Part shown: positions 22,388 to 29,443 of the stretch, in pieces
How the letters are laid out: every line of letters starts with the position of its first letter
Position numbering within the stretch: position 1 is the first letter of the stretch
Notes under the pieces: generated by a model
Databases searched by the model: none
Seen by the model: the letters and a program-made list of their open reading frames with translations, nothing else
Told to the model about the DNA's origin: nothing
Position numbers and translations under genes: made by a program
Assembly: GCA_045601285.1 (NCBI GenBank)
Contig: JAZRZJ010000041.1
Location: 1-36,943, forward strand
DNA from: F23-B02 sp045601285
GTDB taxonomy: Bacteria > Bacillota > Clostridia > Oscillospirales > Oscillospiraceae
Reading direction: 5' to 3'
Length of the DNA stretch: 36,943 nt

Positions 22388-22416
22388 TTGAGTTAATAAT
22401 TACTCTGTAGTATATT
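22388..22416 (+). promoter_or_regulatory. Promoter of the coiled-coil membrane protein gene
   Basis: TTGAGT (22388-22393) and TATATT (22411-22416) are 17 bases apart, 38 bases before the start codon, in AT-rich DNA. Confidence 0.75.
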
Positions 22417-22453
22417 ATTAAATAATCAGTTTAGCAAAATTAAGGGTGATTAA

Positions 22454-23842
22454 ATGAATGCCAAAGGTTCTGTAAAGATTATATCCGTAATTACGATTTT
22501 TATATGTATTTTCGCGTTTGTCGCGGGAATCGTTGGAATTGCGGGCGGCTTCAACGGCGTAAAAGCCGTCGAGGAGGATTACCTCGATTTTCAAAAGCAG
22601 GTAGATGACTACAAAACCACTGTCGATACCGTCAGCAGCGGCAAAGAAGCTTACGAGGCTCAGAAGGCGGAGCTTAATGCCGAGCAGACTCAGTACGATG
22701 CCGACATGGAAGCTTATGACGCGATGGTAAAGGATTATGAGCTTGACGTTGTTGATTACAACCAGAAGCTCATGCAGTACAGCGTGGGCAAGTCTGCCAT
22801 GGGTACCGGAACTGCCACTTACGAGCAGGGCCGCAAGGGTCTTGACGAGGGCTGGGCAGCCTATTATCAGGGCAAGGAAGCCTTTGACGCAGGCAAGGCC
22901 GAGTTTGAAAGCAAGCTGGCGCAGTATAAAAGCGGCAGAGAGCTTTACGAAGCCGGACTCATGCAGTACGAGGGCGGTATGCAGCAATATAAGGAAATCC
23001 TTGCTTCCGTTTCCGCACTTGAAGCCTACGGTCTGAGTCACGAGGCGGCGCTTGCCTCCGTCAGCGCACAGCTCGGTGCGGCAATCACCGATGAGTCCCT
23101 TGCCGCCATGAAAAGCGGTCTTGATGAAACAAAGAAGAGCCTTGATGAAGCCAAAGCAGGCATTGACATGGCGGAATCCATGATGCCCGAAGCCGAAGAG
23201 CAGATAGCGCAGAGCGAAAAAATGATGGCCGACAGCTACGCCACTCTTCAGGCAGCAGAAAGCGCCATGAACGCCGCCCTTGCCCAGCTCAACAGCGGCA
23301 GCGCGGAAATCAACGCTATTGGCAGCGGTCTCGGCGAAAGCCGTGAGGTGCTCACTGAAACGGCAAAGCTCATTGCCGACGAAAACGCACGCCTTGAGGC
23401 AAAGAAGGCAGAGATTGACGCTGCCTCCGAGCCCGTCAGGGAATATGAGAAGGCTCAGGAAAAGGCAGCCCGTCTGCATGACATTTTCATTGACTCCGGC
23501 TATGCAGACGTAAATGCTTCCGAGGAAGAGCTTGTTGAGAGCATTGATGCCCGTGCTGATGAGCTTCGCGGCATCTATCTCAAGGATAAGCTGGGTGAAA
23601 TTTTCTCCTTTGCTCTGCTCATGCTTGCAACAGCCGCGGCCTTCATTGCCTCCCTCACCAACGGCAAAAAGGAAAAGCGGGCAATTGTCCTTGCGGCCTT
23701 TGCAATGATTGCATCGCTCATTTCCATCGGCATTGCCGAATTTACCGACGCGCTTAATTTTGCCTCGGTTCTTGCGGCGGCACTGCTCATTGTGGGCTGT
23801 GCGGCAATGGTTCACTTCATAAAAAAGCCCCTTGAGGAATAA
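22454..23842 (+). CDS. Large coiled-coil membrane protein of unknown function
   Basis: 462 residues. The layout is one N-terminal transmembrane helix (about 9-33), a long mostly helical region (about 38-375), then three transmembrane helices (about 385-403, 409-428 and 434-454) and a short tail. The helical region carries a repeating Tyr/Gly pattern (for example YEQGRKGLDEG, YYQGKEAFDAG, YKSGRELYEAG, YEGGMQQYKE at about 119-180) like the stalk regions of YhgE/Pip-type proteins. Later Ala/Glu/Ser heptads follow. With both ends membrane-embedded, the stalk must lie on one side of the membrane, probably outside, as a hairpin-like rod. No enzymatic motif is seen. The ATG follows AAGGGTGA by about seven bases; a promoter and a strong terminator make it a single-gene unit. 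Confidence 0.85.
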   Translation: MNAKGSVKIISVITIFICIFAFVAGIVGIAGGFNGVKAVEEDYLDFQKQVDDYKTTVDTVSSGKEAYEAQKAELNAEQTQYDADMEAYDAMVKDYELDVVDYNQKLMQYSVGKSAMGTGTATYEQGRKGLDEGWAAYYQGKEAFDAGKAEFESKLAQYKSGRELYEAGLMQYEGGMQQYKEILASVSALEAYGLSHEAALASVSAQLGAAITDESLAAMKSGLDETKKSLDEAKAGIDMAESMMPEAEEQIAQSEKMMADSYATLQAAESAMNAALAQLNSGSAEINAIGSGLGESREVLTETAKLIADENARLEAKKAEIDAASEPVREYEKAQEKAARLHDIFIDSGYADVNASEEELVESIDARADELRGIYLKDKLGEIFSFALLMLATAAAFIASLTNGKKEKRAIVLAAFAMIASLISIGIAEFTDALNFASVLAAALLIVGCAAMVHFIKKPLEE

Positions 23843-23881
23843 AAAATACGAGCACCGTTCGTTGAACGGTGCTCGTATTTT
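23843..23881. terminator. Bidirectional terminator between convergent genes
   Basis: AAAATACGAGCACCGTTC and GAACGGTGCTCGTATTTT form a perfect 18-base stem with loop GTT. Confidence 0.92.
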
Positions 23882-23885
23882 GTAA

Positions 23886-24794
23886 TTACTCCCAGAGCTT
23901 TTCGGGATATATGCCCTCTGACTTCATCTTTGCGATTGCCGCCTTTACGGAGTCAAGATCCTCACGGTAGGTCATGCCGTACCAGGTTTCGTCGCAATCA
24001 AGGACACGCACGGTGGCAAGTCCCTCCTTGAGCTGTTCGTCGGCAACAAAGGGCAGGAAATATTCGCACTTCTTCGGATTTTCCGCAAGTCCTCTGTCCA
24101 GAAATGCGGGGAAGCGCGCCTCAAGCTCCTGAAGCATCTTCTGTGAGAAGCCCCAGAAATTCATAGAAACGGGAGTATTGCCCGAAATATGCTCAAAGGA
24201 AACGCCGTCCTCGGTGAACGCCGCATCCTCGCCGCGCTTTTCAATGTGCGTGCGCTCGGTGATGTCCGTGAGATATCCGTTTTCAACAGAGCACACACCG
24301 CGGGAAACGTGACCGTTTTCCGTGACGGTATTGCGCAGGCGGTAGGCCACCATGGCATATTCGGAGGCAGGTCTGTCTTCCTTCAGGAAGCTGTAAATCG
24401 CCTCGTAGGCGCCCTTGCCGTAGAAGTCATCGGCATTGATTACGGCAAAGGGTCCGTCCACAACGTCCTTGCAGCAGAGCACCGCATGACCGGTGCCCCA
24501 GGGCTTTTCACGTCCCTCGGGAACCTCATAGCCCTCGGGAAGCTTGTCAAGCTGCTGGAAAACGTACTTCACCTGAAAATACTTTTCCATGCGGCTGCCC
24601 ACAGCGGCCATGAAGCTTTCCTCAATTTCATGCTTAATGATGAAAGCAATCTTTTTGAAGCCCGCTCTGCGTGCGTCAAAAAGGGAAAAATCAATAATGG
24701 CATGGCCGAAATCGTCAACGGAGGTAATCTGCTTAAGTCCTCCGAAACGGCTGCCCATACCTGCAGCCATTATCACAAGTGTCGGCTCCTGCAT
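23886..24794 (-). CDS. Sugar-phosphate nucleotidyltransferase-like protein
   Basis: 302 residues from the ATG at 24794 (MQEPTLVIMAAG); a GTG at 24800 overlapping the upstream stop (GTGA) is an alternative. Neither has a clear ribosome binding site, so translational coupling is likely. The N-terminal nucleotide-binding signature LVIMAAGMGSRFGGLKQ (about residues 6-22) and the metal-binding NADDFYG (about 113-119) define a nucleotidyltransferase fold of the NTP-transferase type. Such enzymes activate sugar or choline-like phosphates with CTP, UTP or similar. The substrate is not evident from sequence. The gene follows a small protein of unknown function in the same transcript. Confidence 0.88.
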   Translation of the reverse strand: MQEPTLVIMAAGMGSRFGGLKQITSVDDFGHAIIDFSLFDARRAGFKKIAFIIKHEIEESFMAAVGSRMEKYFQVKYVFQQLDKLPEGYEVPEGREKPWGTGHAVLCCKDVVDGPFAVINADDFYGKGAYEAIYSFLKEDRPASEYAMVAYRLRNTVTENGHVSRGVCSVENGYLTDITERTHIEKRGEDAAFTEDGVSFEHISGNTPVSMNFWGFSQKMLQELEARFPAFLDRGLAENPKKCEYFLPFVADEQLKEGLATVRVLDCDETWYGMTYREDLDSVKAAIAKMKSEGIYPEKLWE

Positions 24795-24796
24795 AA

Positions 24797-25147
24797 TCAC
24801 TTGGTGAGGTCCAGCTCGTTTATGCCCATGGCAACGGACATATCACGAATGGCGGCATAGGTCTTTTCCTGAGCAAAGGGAATGCAGTCCTGTATGAGCT
24901 CATTGCTCATTTCGGTGACCTCATCGGGAACCTTGATCACGGTTTCCGTGGTGATGTCAAACACGAAATACTGCTCGGTCTCCTCAAAAATTTTTGTATT
25001 CAGATAAAGATAAACATATCCGCACCACTCGTCCGGAGTTTTTGCGGTCACGCGGCTTTCTGCCTTCAGGCCAAGCTCGGCGCCCATTCCCGTGTCAAGC
25101 CTGTAGTTTACGTTTACGGTTTTGAAATCTATTACTTCGTAATCCAT
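24797..25147 (-). CDS. Small protein of unknown function, possibly SecB-like (116 aa)
   Basis: The ATG at 25147 is preferred because AGGAG lies eight bases before it; the in-frame ATG two codons earlier is too close. The acidic protein begins MDYEVIDFKTVNVNYRL and ends in a helix-rich part NELIQDCIPFAQEKTYAAIRDMSVAMGINELDL. That end recalls the C-terminal PFA-x-E-x-I...L pattern of SecB-type export chaperones; the similarity is weak and the name is only a suggestion. It overlaps the nucleotidyltransferase gene start region and is probably co-transcribed with it. Confidence 0.75.
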   Translation of the reverse strand: MDYEVIDFKTVNVNYRLDTGMGAELGLKAESRVTAKTPDEWCGYVYLYLNTKIFEETEQYFVFDITTETVIKVPDEVTEMSNELIQDCIPFAQEKTYAAIRDMSVAMGINELDLTK

Positions 25148-25224
25148 TTTCATATCTCCTGAATAATTTATTTGCTGACTATATATTAAACCATAGCGTG
25201 CAAAAATACAACTCACGTTAAAAT

Positions 25225-25281
25225 AAAAAATCCGCTCACGCGATATACGCAGTGAAGCGATATACGCAGAGCGGATTTTTT
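25225..25281 (-). terminator. Terminator of pssA with an internal duplication
   Basis: AAAAAATCCGCTC (25225-25237) pairs with GAGCGGATTTTTT (25269-25281). The 31-base loop holds GCGATATACGCAG twice (25240-25252 and 25257-25269), each itself partly palindromic. Confidence 0.85.
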
Positions 25282-25289
25282 ATGCCTTC

Positions 25290-25916
25290 TTAAAGCACCA
25301 GCATAAGTACGCCGACAACAACGCCCACGGCAATCAGAGTGATGATGCCTTTCTTGCCGGGCTTCTTGATTTTCACGGGTGCTATGAATGCAACGCCGTT
25401 TACAAGAATCAGCAGGGTGTAGAGCACAGCAAAACACTCGGTGCTGAGGGAGTTTCTGAAACAGAATGCAAGTGCAACTATCAGCGGAGATACGCTGATT
25501 GGCACGCCTTCGTAGTACTTGCGCTTGCCGGTTTCAACTTTCTGTCGGGTTTCCTCGGTAACGTTAAAATAGGCAAGTCTGATAAGGCCGGCCAGAGCGA
25601 AAAATGCGAGGATTGCAATCTGCCACCAGGCTGTTGCGCCGATGCAGTAGCCGATGATTGCGGGAAATACGCCGAAGCATACGACGTCAGCAAGGGAGTC
25701 AAGCTGAATGCCGTAGCTCTTTTCCTCGTCGGTGCGGTCCTTCTTGGTACGGGCAACCATACCGTCGAACATATCGCACAGTCCGGAGAAGAGGAGGCAG
25801 ACCACCGCGACAATAATCTTGCCGTCAATTGCGAAGCTGATACCGACAACGGAGGATATCATGCTCAGGTAGGTCAGCCACACGGTGTAATTGTAAAAGC
25901 CGATCAAATGAAACAT
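25290..25916 (-). CDS. pssA: CDP-diacylglycerol-serine O-phosphatidyltransferase
   Basis: PssA makes phosphatidylserine from CDP-diacylglycerol and serine at the membrane. It is a small integral membrane protein (208 residues from ATG 25916) with about six hydrophobic helices. The CDP-alcohol phosphotransferase signature is intact: D-MFDGMVARTKKDRTDEEKSYG-IQLDSLAD at about residues 43-73, with the Asp residues of the DGXXAR...GXXXDXXXD motif present and the spacing seen in Firmicutes PssA. The start is uncertain: a GGAG abuts this ATG, and a TTG two codons upstream also begins the frame. A near-consensus promoter with an overlapping palindrome lies upstream. psd, the usual partner, is not in the window. 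Confidence 0.9.
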   Translation of the reverse strand: MFHLIGFYNYTVWLTYLSMISSVVGISFAIDGKIIVAVVCLLFSGLCDMFDGMVARTKKDRTDEEKSYGIQLDSLADVVCFGVFPAIIGYCIGATAWWQIAILAFFALAGLIRLAYFNVTEETRQKVETGKRKYYEGVPISVSPLIVALAFCFRNSLSTECFAVLYTLLILVNGVAFIAPVKIKKPGKKGIITLIAVGVVVGVLMLVL

Positions 25917-25933
25917 CTCCAAAAAAATTTTGC

Positions 25934-25952
25934 TTTAGTTCAACAAACTAAA
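25934..25952 (-). promoter_or_regulatory. Palindromic operator candidate at the pssA transcription start
   Basis: TTTAGTT-CAACA-AACTAAA is a perfect seven-base inverted repeat. Its TTAGT-N7-ACTAA core has the half-sites and spacing of FapR-type operators that control lipid genes in Firmicutes. It sits 8-26 bases beyond the -10 element, over the expected start of pssA transcription. Confidence 0.5.
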
Positions 25953-25959
25953 CAAATGA

Positions 25960-25988
25960 ATTATAACAAAATTTATGACGCTTGACAA
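25960..25988 (-). promoter_or_regulatory. Promoter of pssA
   Basis: On the minus strand TTGTCA (25988-25983) and TATAAT (25965-25960) are 17 bases apart. Confidence 0.85.
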
Positions 25989-26032
25989 GTGCATTCGACA
26001 GCAATTTATCAAGGAAATATACAAAAATCAGC

Positions 26033-26061
26033 TATACATTCTGTAGATTTTCTGTTATAAT
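26033..26061 (+). promoter_or_regulatory. Promoter of the cysteine desulfidase-like gene
   Basis: TATACA (26033-26038) and TATAAT (26056-26061) are 17 bases apart; the -10 is perfect and the -35 moderate. The coding start is 40 bases downstream. Confidence 0.72.
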
Positions 26062-26100
26062 GCATATTATACCAAACAAATTAACAAGGAGGATACCACC

Positions 26101-27375
26101 ATGACTCCTAATGACGAAAAATATGGGCTTTATCTGCAAATCCTGAAGGAAGAGCTCATACCCGCCATGGGTTGTACCGAGCCTATCGCAATGGCATACG
26201 CCGCAGCCAAGGCAAGAGCCGTTCTCGGCGCACTTCCCGAGAAGGTTGACATTGTCATAAGCGGCAACATCATCAAAAACGTAAAGAGCGTTGTTGTTCC
26301 CAACACAGGCGGCATGAAGGGTATCGCCGCGGCAGTTGCAGTGGGTATTGCAGTAGGTAATGCCGACAAGCAGCTTGAGGTCGTTGCAGATGTCAAGGAA
26401 GAGGAAGTCCACCTTGTTGCCGAATTCATGGACAGCTGCGAAATGACCGTTCAGAAATCCCAGAGTCCCAAGCTTCTGGACATTGACCTGACTCTCTACA
26501 AGGGCAGCGAATATGTCCGTCTCCGCATCACCGATTTCCATACCAACATCATGTACATAGAGAAAAACGGCGAAGTTCTGCTGGACAAGGGTATGGGTGA
26601 GGACGCCTCCTGCGAAACTGACCGCAGCGTGCTTAACGTAAAGGAAATTGTTGAGTTTGCCGAATGCGTAAAGCTTGAAGACGTAAGCGAAATGCTGGAA
26701 AAGCAGATTGAGTACAACTACGCGATCTCTGAGGAAGGTCTCAGGGGCGATTACGGTGCCGCCATCGGCAAGACGCTGCTTGCAACCCGCGGTGACGATA
26801 TCCGCAACAAAGCACGCGCTCAGGCAGCCGCAGGTTCTGACGCCCGCATGAGCGGCTGCGAGCTTCCCGTTGTCATTGTATCCGGCAGCGGCAACCAGGG
26901 CATGACCACTTCCCTGCCCGTTATCGTTTACGCAAAGGAAATGGGCGTAAGCCATGAAAAGCTCCTTCGCGCTCTTGTTGTGGCAAACCTCATCACCATT
27001 CATCAGAAAACACCTATCGGCAGACTTTCCGCCTTCTGCGGCGCCATTTCCGCAGGCTGCGGTGCCGCCGCAGGCGTTGCATGGCTGGTTGATGGCTCCG
27101 TCGAGGCGGTTTCCGCCACCATCGTAAACGCTCTCGGCATGATTTCCGGTACGGTCTGTGACGGTGCAAAGCCCTCCTGCGCCACCAAGATCGCCTCCGC
27201 TGTTGAGGCAGGTCTGCTGGGCTTTGACCTTTACCAGAACGGTCACGGTCTTAAGGGCGGTGACGGCATTCTGAAGGCAGATGTCGAAAAGACCATTCAG
27301 AGCGTTGGTCAGCTTGCCCGCGAGGGTATGCGCCAGACCGACAGCGAAATTCTCGACATCATGCTTGCCGACTGA
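26101..27375 (+). CDS. L-cysteine desulfidase / UPF0597-type serine dehydratase-like protein
   Basis: A 424-residue cytoplasmic iron-sulfur protein of the CyuA/YhaM (UPF0597) family, whose studied members break down L-cysteine to pyruvate, sulfide and ammonia. Typical features are MGCTEPIAMAYAAA (Cys near residue 24), the substrate-loop SGNQGMTTSLPV (about 262-273), HQKTPIGRLSAFCGAISAGCGAAAG (about 301-325) and GTVCDGAKPSCATKI (about 351-365). The cysteines in the last two would hold the [4Fe-4S] cluster. AAGGAGG lies about nine bases before the ATG. It is a single gene with its own promoter and a strong terminator. The serine dehydratase alternative cannot be excluded by eye. Confidence 0.92.
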   Translation: MTPNDEKYGLYLQILKEELIPAMGCTEPIAMAYAAAKARAVLGALPEKVDIVISGNIIKNVKSVVVPNTGGMKGIAAAVAVGIAVGNADKQLEVVADVKEEEVHLVAEFMDSCEMTVQKSQSPKLLDIDLTLYKGSEYVRLRITDFHTNIMYIEKNGEVLLDKGMGEDASCETDRSVLNVKEIVEFAECVKLEDVSEMLEKQIEYNYAISEEGLRGDYGAAIGKTLLATRGDDIRNKARAQAAAGSDARMSGCELPVVIVSGSGNQGMTTSLPVIVYAKEMGVSHEKLLRALVVANLITIHQKTPIGRLSAFCGAISAGCGAAAGVAWLVDGSVEAVSATIVNALGMISGTVCDGAKPSCATKIASAVEAGLLGFDLYQNGHGLKGGDGILKADVEKTIQSVGQLAREGMRQTDSEILDIMLAD

Positions 27376-27387
27376 GTAAAAATTTTA

Positions 27388-27416
27388 GACGGGCATCACA
27401 GATGCCCGTCTTTTTT
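27388..27416. terminator. Terminator between the cysteine desulfidase-like and M50 genes
   Basis: GACGGGCATC and GATGCCCGTC form a ten-base stem with loop ACA, followed by TTTTTT on the plus strand. The run overlaps the stop codon of the convergent gene. Confidence 0.9.
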
Positions 27417-28512
27417 AATTATATGCCATTTTATCCGCGTAGTCCATAAGCTCCCGCTCACCCTCGATTTCGCAGGGATAGGGATACTTTGCCGCCGCCT
27501 TTTCAAAGGCGGCTTTTTTCTCGGCTGCCAGCTGAGGATTCTTTTCATACAGCAACGCGACAGCGTATTCCGTACGCAGTATGCTCGGATTTGTCTTCAT
27601 GCTGCGCATGAACCTTTTAAGCTCGTCCGTATAATGCTTTTCCGCGCTTGCCGTATTGCCGCTGACAAGATTTGCAAAGACAAGCTCATTTTTCATAATC
27701 AGAGCGTGTATGAGGTTAAGACTTCCTTTTCGCAGTAATCTCTCCGCCTCGGCTATTGCATCGTCAAAGCGCATTTCGTCCATAAGGCGATTTACACGCA
27801 GCACGGCAACGCCGCACATAAGCGGATTTGTGATGTCCTCATCTTCGGTTTTTGCAAACCACACCGCAGGCATATCTTTAAGCCGCGTTCCCATGCTTAT
27901 GTAAGCGTTCACCGCGAGTTGAGTCCACAATGCGCCCACAGCCGCCGGTTTTTTCCGCATATTCATCAGGTTGCTGCCGTCATTATATCCGTTTTTCATG
28001 GGAACGGCATTGATGATTGCCAGCGCAACGCCCACAAGAGCAAGGATGGCGAACGCCGCCCAGACTATTGGGTGGGCTTCAAAAGCAAGGCTCAAAGCGG
28101 CAAAAATTCCGCTTGCCACAAGGCCCATGAGTATGCCTCCGAGATTGTACAGCACGACGGGCATTTTACCGTCAATCAGCTTCGGGGGTGCCATGAGGCA
28201 CTGCCCCGCAGTACCCGCAATTTTCATTCTGCCGCACTTTATTCTGTCGCCGTCCTTTGACCAGATAAAGCCCAGTATTCTGAAGGATACGAACTTATAG
28301 CCCGATATCAGACCGCCAATCATGTGTCCGACCTCATGAATCACGGTGTGCAGCAGCACGCAGAGACACAGCATCAGAATGGCAAAGACCATATACAGCG
28401 CAAATGAAATGTCCGCGCCCGTGACTTCCTTGCAGTGAATTACGATAAGGCCCACCGCAGCACCCAAAAGCATAAACACTACGGCGTCTAAAAGATTTCC
28501 CAGTTCTTTCAT
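27415..28512 (-). CDS. M50-type site-2-protease-like membrane zinc protease with helical C-terminal domain
   Basis: 365 residues. The N-terminal half is membrane-embedded with about six helices and carries the zinc-protease signature HTVIHEVGHMIGG (HEXXH at residues 59-63) in a hydrophobic helix. NAVPMKNGYNDG at about 168-179 corresponds to the family's second metal motif N-X2-P...DG. The C-terminal half (about 195-365) is soluble and helical, resembling degenerate TPRs (ALIMKNELVFANLVSGNTASAEKHY). Such proteases cut proteins within the membrane; the substrate is unknown. The start overlaps the uridine-kinase-like gene by four bases (ATGA), making it the last gene of the hemZ unit. Confidence 0.85.
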   Translation of the reverse strand: MKELGNLLDAVVFMLLGAAVGLIVIHCKEVTGADISFALYMVFAILMLCLCVLLHTVIHEVGHMIGGLISGYKFVSFRILGFIWSKDGDRIKCGRMKIAGTAGQCLMAPPKLIDGKMPVVLYNLGGILMGLVASGIFAALSLAFEAHPIVWAAFAILALVGVALAIINAVPMKNGYNDGSNLMNMRKKPAAVGALWTQLAVNAYISMGTRLKDMPAVWFAKTEDEDITNPLMCGVAVLRVNRLMDEMRFDDAIAEAERLLRKGSLNLIHALIMKNELVFANLVSGNTASAEKHYTDELKRFMRSMKTNPSILRTEYAVALLYEKNPQLAAEKKAAFEKAAAKYPYPCEIEGERELMDYADKMAYN

Positions 28513-29441
28513 TCGTACTCACCGCCGCCGATAAATTCGCGGATAAGCGCATCGGGAGCAACAAGCTTCTCATCGATCGTGCCGAAAAGCTGAAGTGCGG
28601 GAAGCACCTTGCGGAGCTCGTCGTATCTGCCGATGCCCTCGGGAATGGAGGAAAACAGCTTTGTGGCGGTTTCGTTCATGACCGCAAGCTCATAGGGGAA
28701 GGAGGAGTCAAACTGGAAGTTTGCCTTGTTCTTGAAGGGAGAGATATTTGAGATCTCACCTCTGCGCACGTTTGCCCACATAGCGATGGTTTCGGCGGGG
28801 TCGGCACCTCGGAAATTATAGTCGCGCACTGTTCTGCGCACAAGGCGGAACCAGGTTCCCTTGAACACCACGGAGCCGTTAAACTCCACGTTGCTTCTTG
28901 CGGAGATATAGAGCTTGAAGGCATCGGGGTGCTTTTCCGTTATCATATCATTCAGGGCGTGAATGCCCTCAAAAACAACGATTTCGTCCTTCTTGAGCTT
29001 GATTGACTTGGAAGGCTCAAGAATACGCATCTGACGGGAAAACTCGTACTTGGGAACAAAGATGCGTTTGCCCTCGGCAAGCATATCGAAATGCTCGTTT
29101 AAAAGCTCCATGTCAAGACACAGGGGCGATTCAAGGTCAATGTCCCCCTCGGGAGTTCGTGGTGCGGTCTTGGGGTCGACGGTCTTGAAATAATCGTCCA
29201 TGCCCACGTAATGGGCGTGAACGCCGCGACGCTCCAGCTCCTCGCTGATTTTGCGGGCGGTTGTTGTTTTGCCGCTTCCCGAAGGTCCCGAAAGCAGAAC
29301 GATGGGGCTTATGTCCTTGTTTTTGATTATAAGGTCTGCCGCCTTTTCAACCCGCTTTGCGTAAACCTCGTCGCACTCCTCAATAAAGCCCTTGGGGTCT
29401 GCTACGGTGCGGAAGTTTATGTCGTTAAGAGAATATGCCAT
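28509..29441 (-). CDS. Uridine kinase / phosphoribulokinase-like P-loop kinase
   Basis: 310 residues. The Walker A motif GPSGSGKTT is at about 52-60; MDDYFKTVDP (about 80-89) and the phosphate-binding FEGIHALND (about 157-165) match uridine kinase/PRK-family enzymes. It has an N-terminal extension of about 45 residues relative to simple uridine kinases and a C-terminal helical region. Bacterial proteins of this form are usually called nucleoside kinases; the preferred nucleoside cannot be read from the sequence. AGGAGGGC lies about seven bases before the ATG. It is two bases after hemZ and overlaps the M50 gene, so all three are co-transcribed. Confidence 0.9.
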   Translation of the reverse strand: MAYSLNDINFRTVADPKGFIEECDEVYAKRVEKAADLIIKNKDISPIVLLSGPSGSGKTTTARKISEELERRGVHAHYVGMDDYFKTVDPKTAPRTPEGDIDLESPLCLDMELLNEHFDMLAEGKRIFVPKYEFSRQMRILEPSKSIKLKKDEIVVFEGIHALNDMITEKHPDAFKLYISARSNVEFNGSVVFKGTWFRLVRRTVRDYNFRGADPAETIAMWANVRRGEISNISPFKNKANFQFDSSFPYELAVMNETATKLFSSIPEGIGRYDELRKVLPALQLFGTIDEKLVAPDALIREFIGGGEYE

Positions 29442-29443
29442 TT

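Noticed and set aside
22418..23815. A 465-codon open frame on the minus strand, antisense to the coiled-coil membrane protein gene
   Set aside because: It lies almost entirely opposite a gene with promoter, ribosome binding site and clear membrane and coiled-coil pattern. Its product is Cys/Gly/His-rich without family motifs, and it arises from the biased codons of the sense gene.
26032..27246. A 404-codon minus-strand frame opposite the cysteine desulfidase-like gene
   Set aside because: The plus-strand gene has a family-typical sequence, promoter and ribosome binding site; the antisense frame has none of these.
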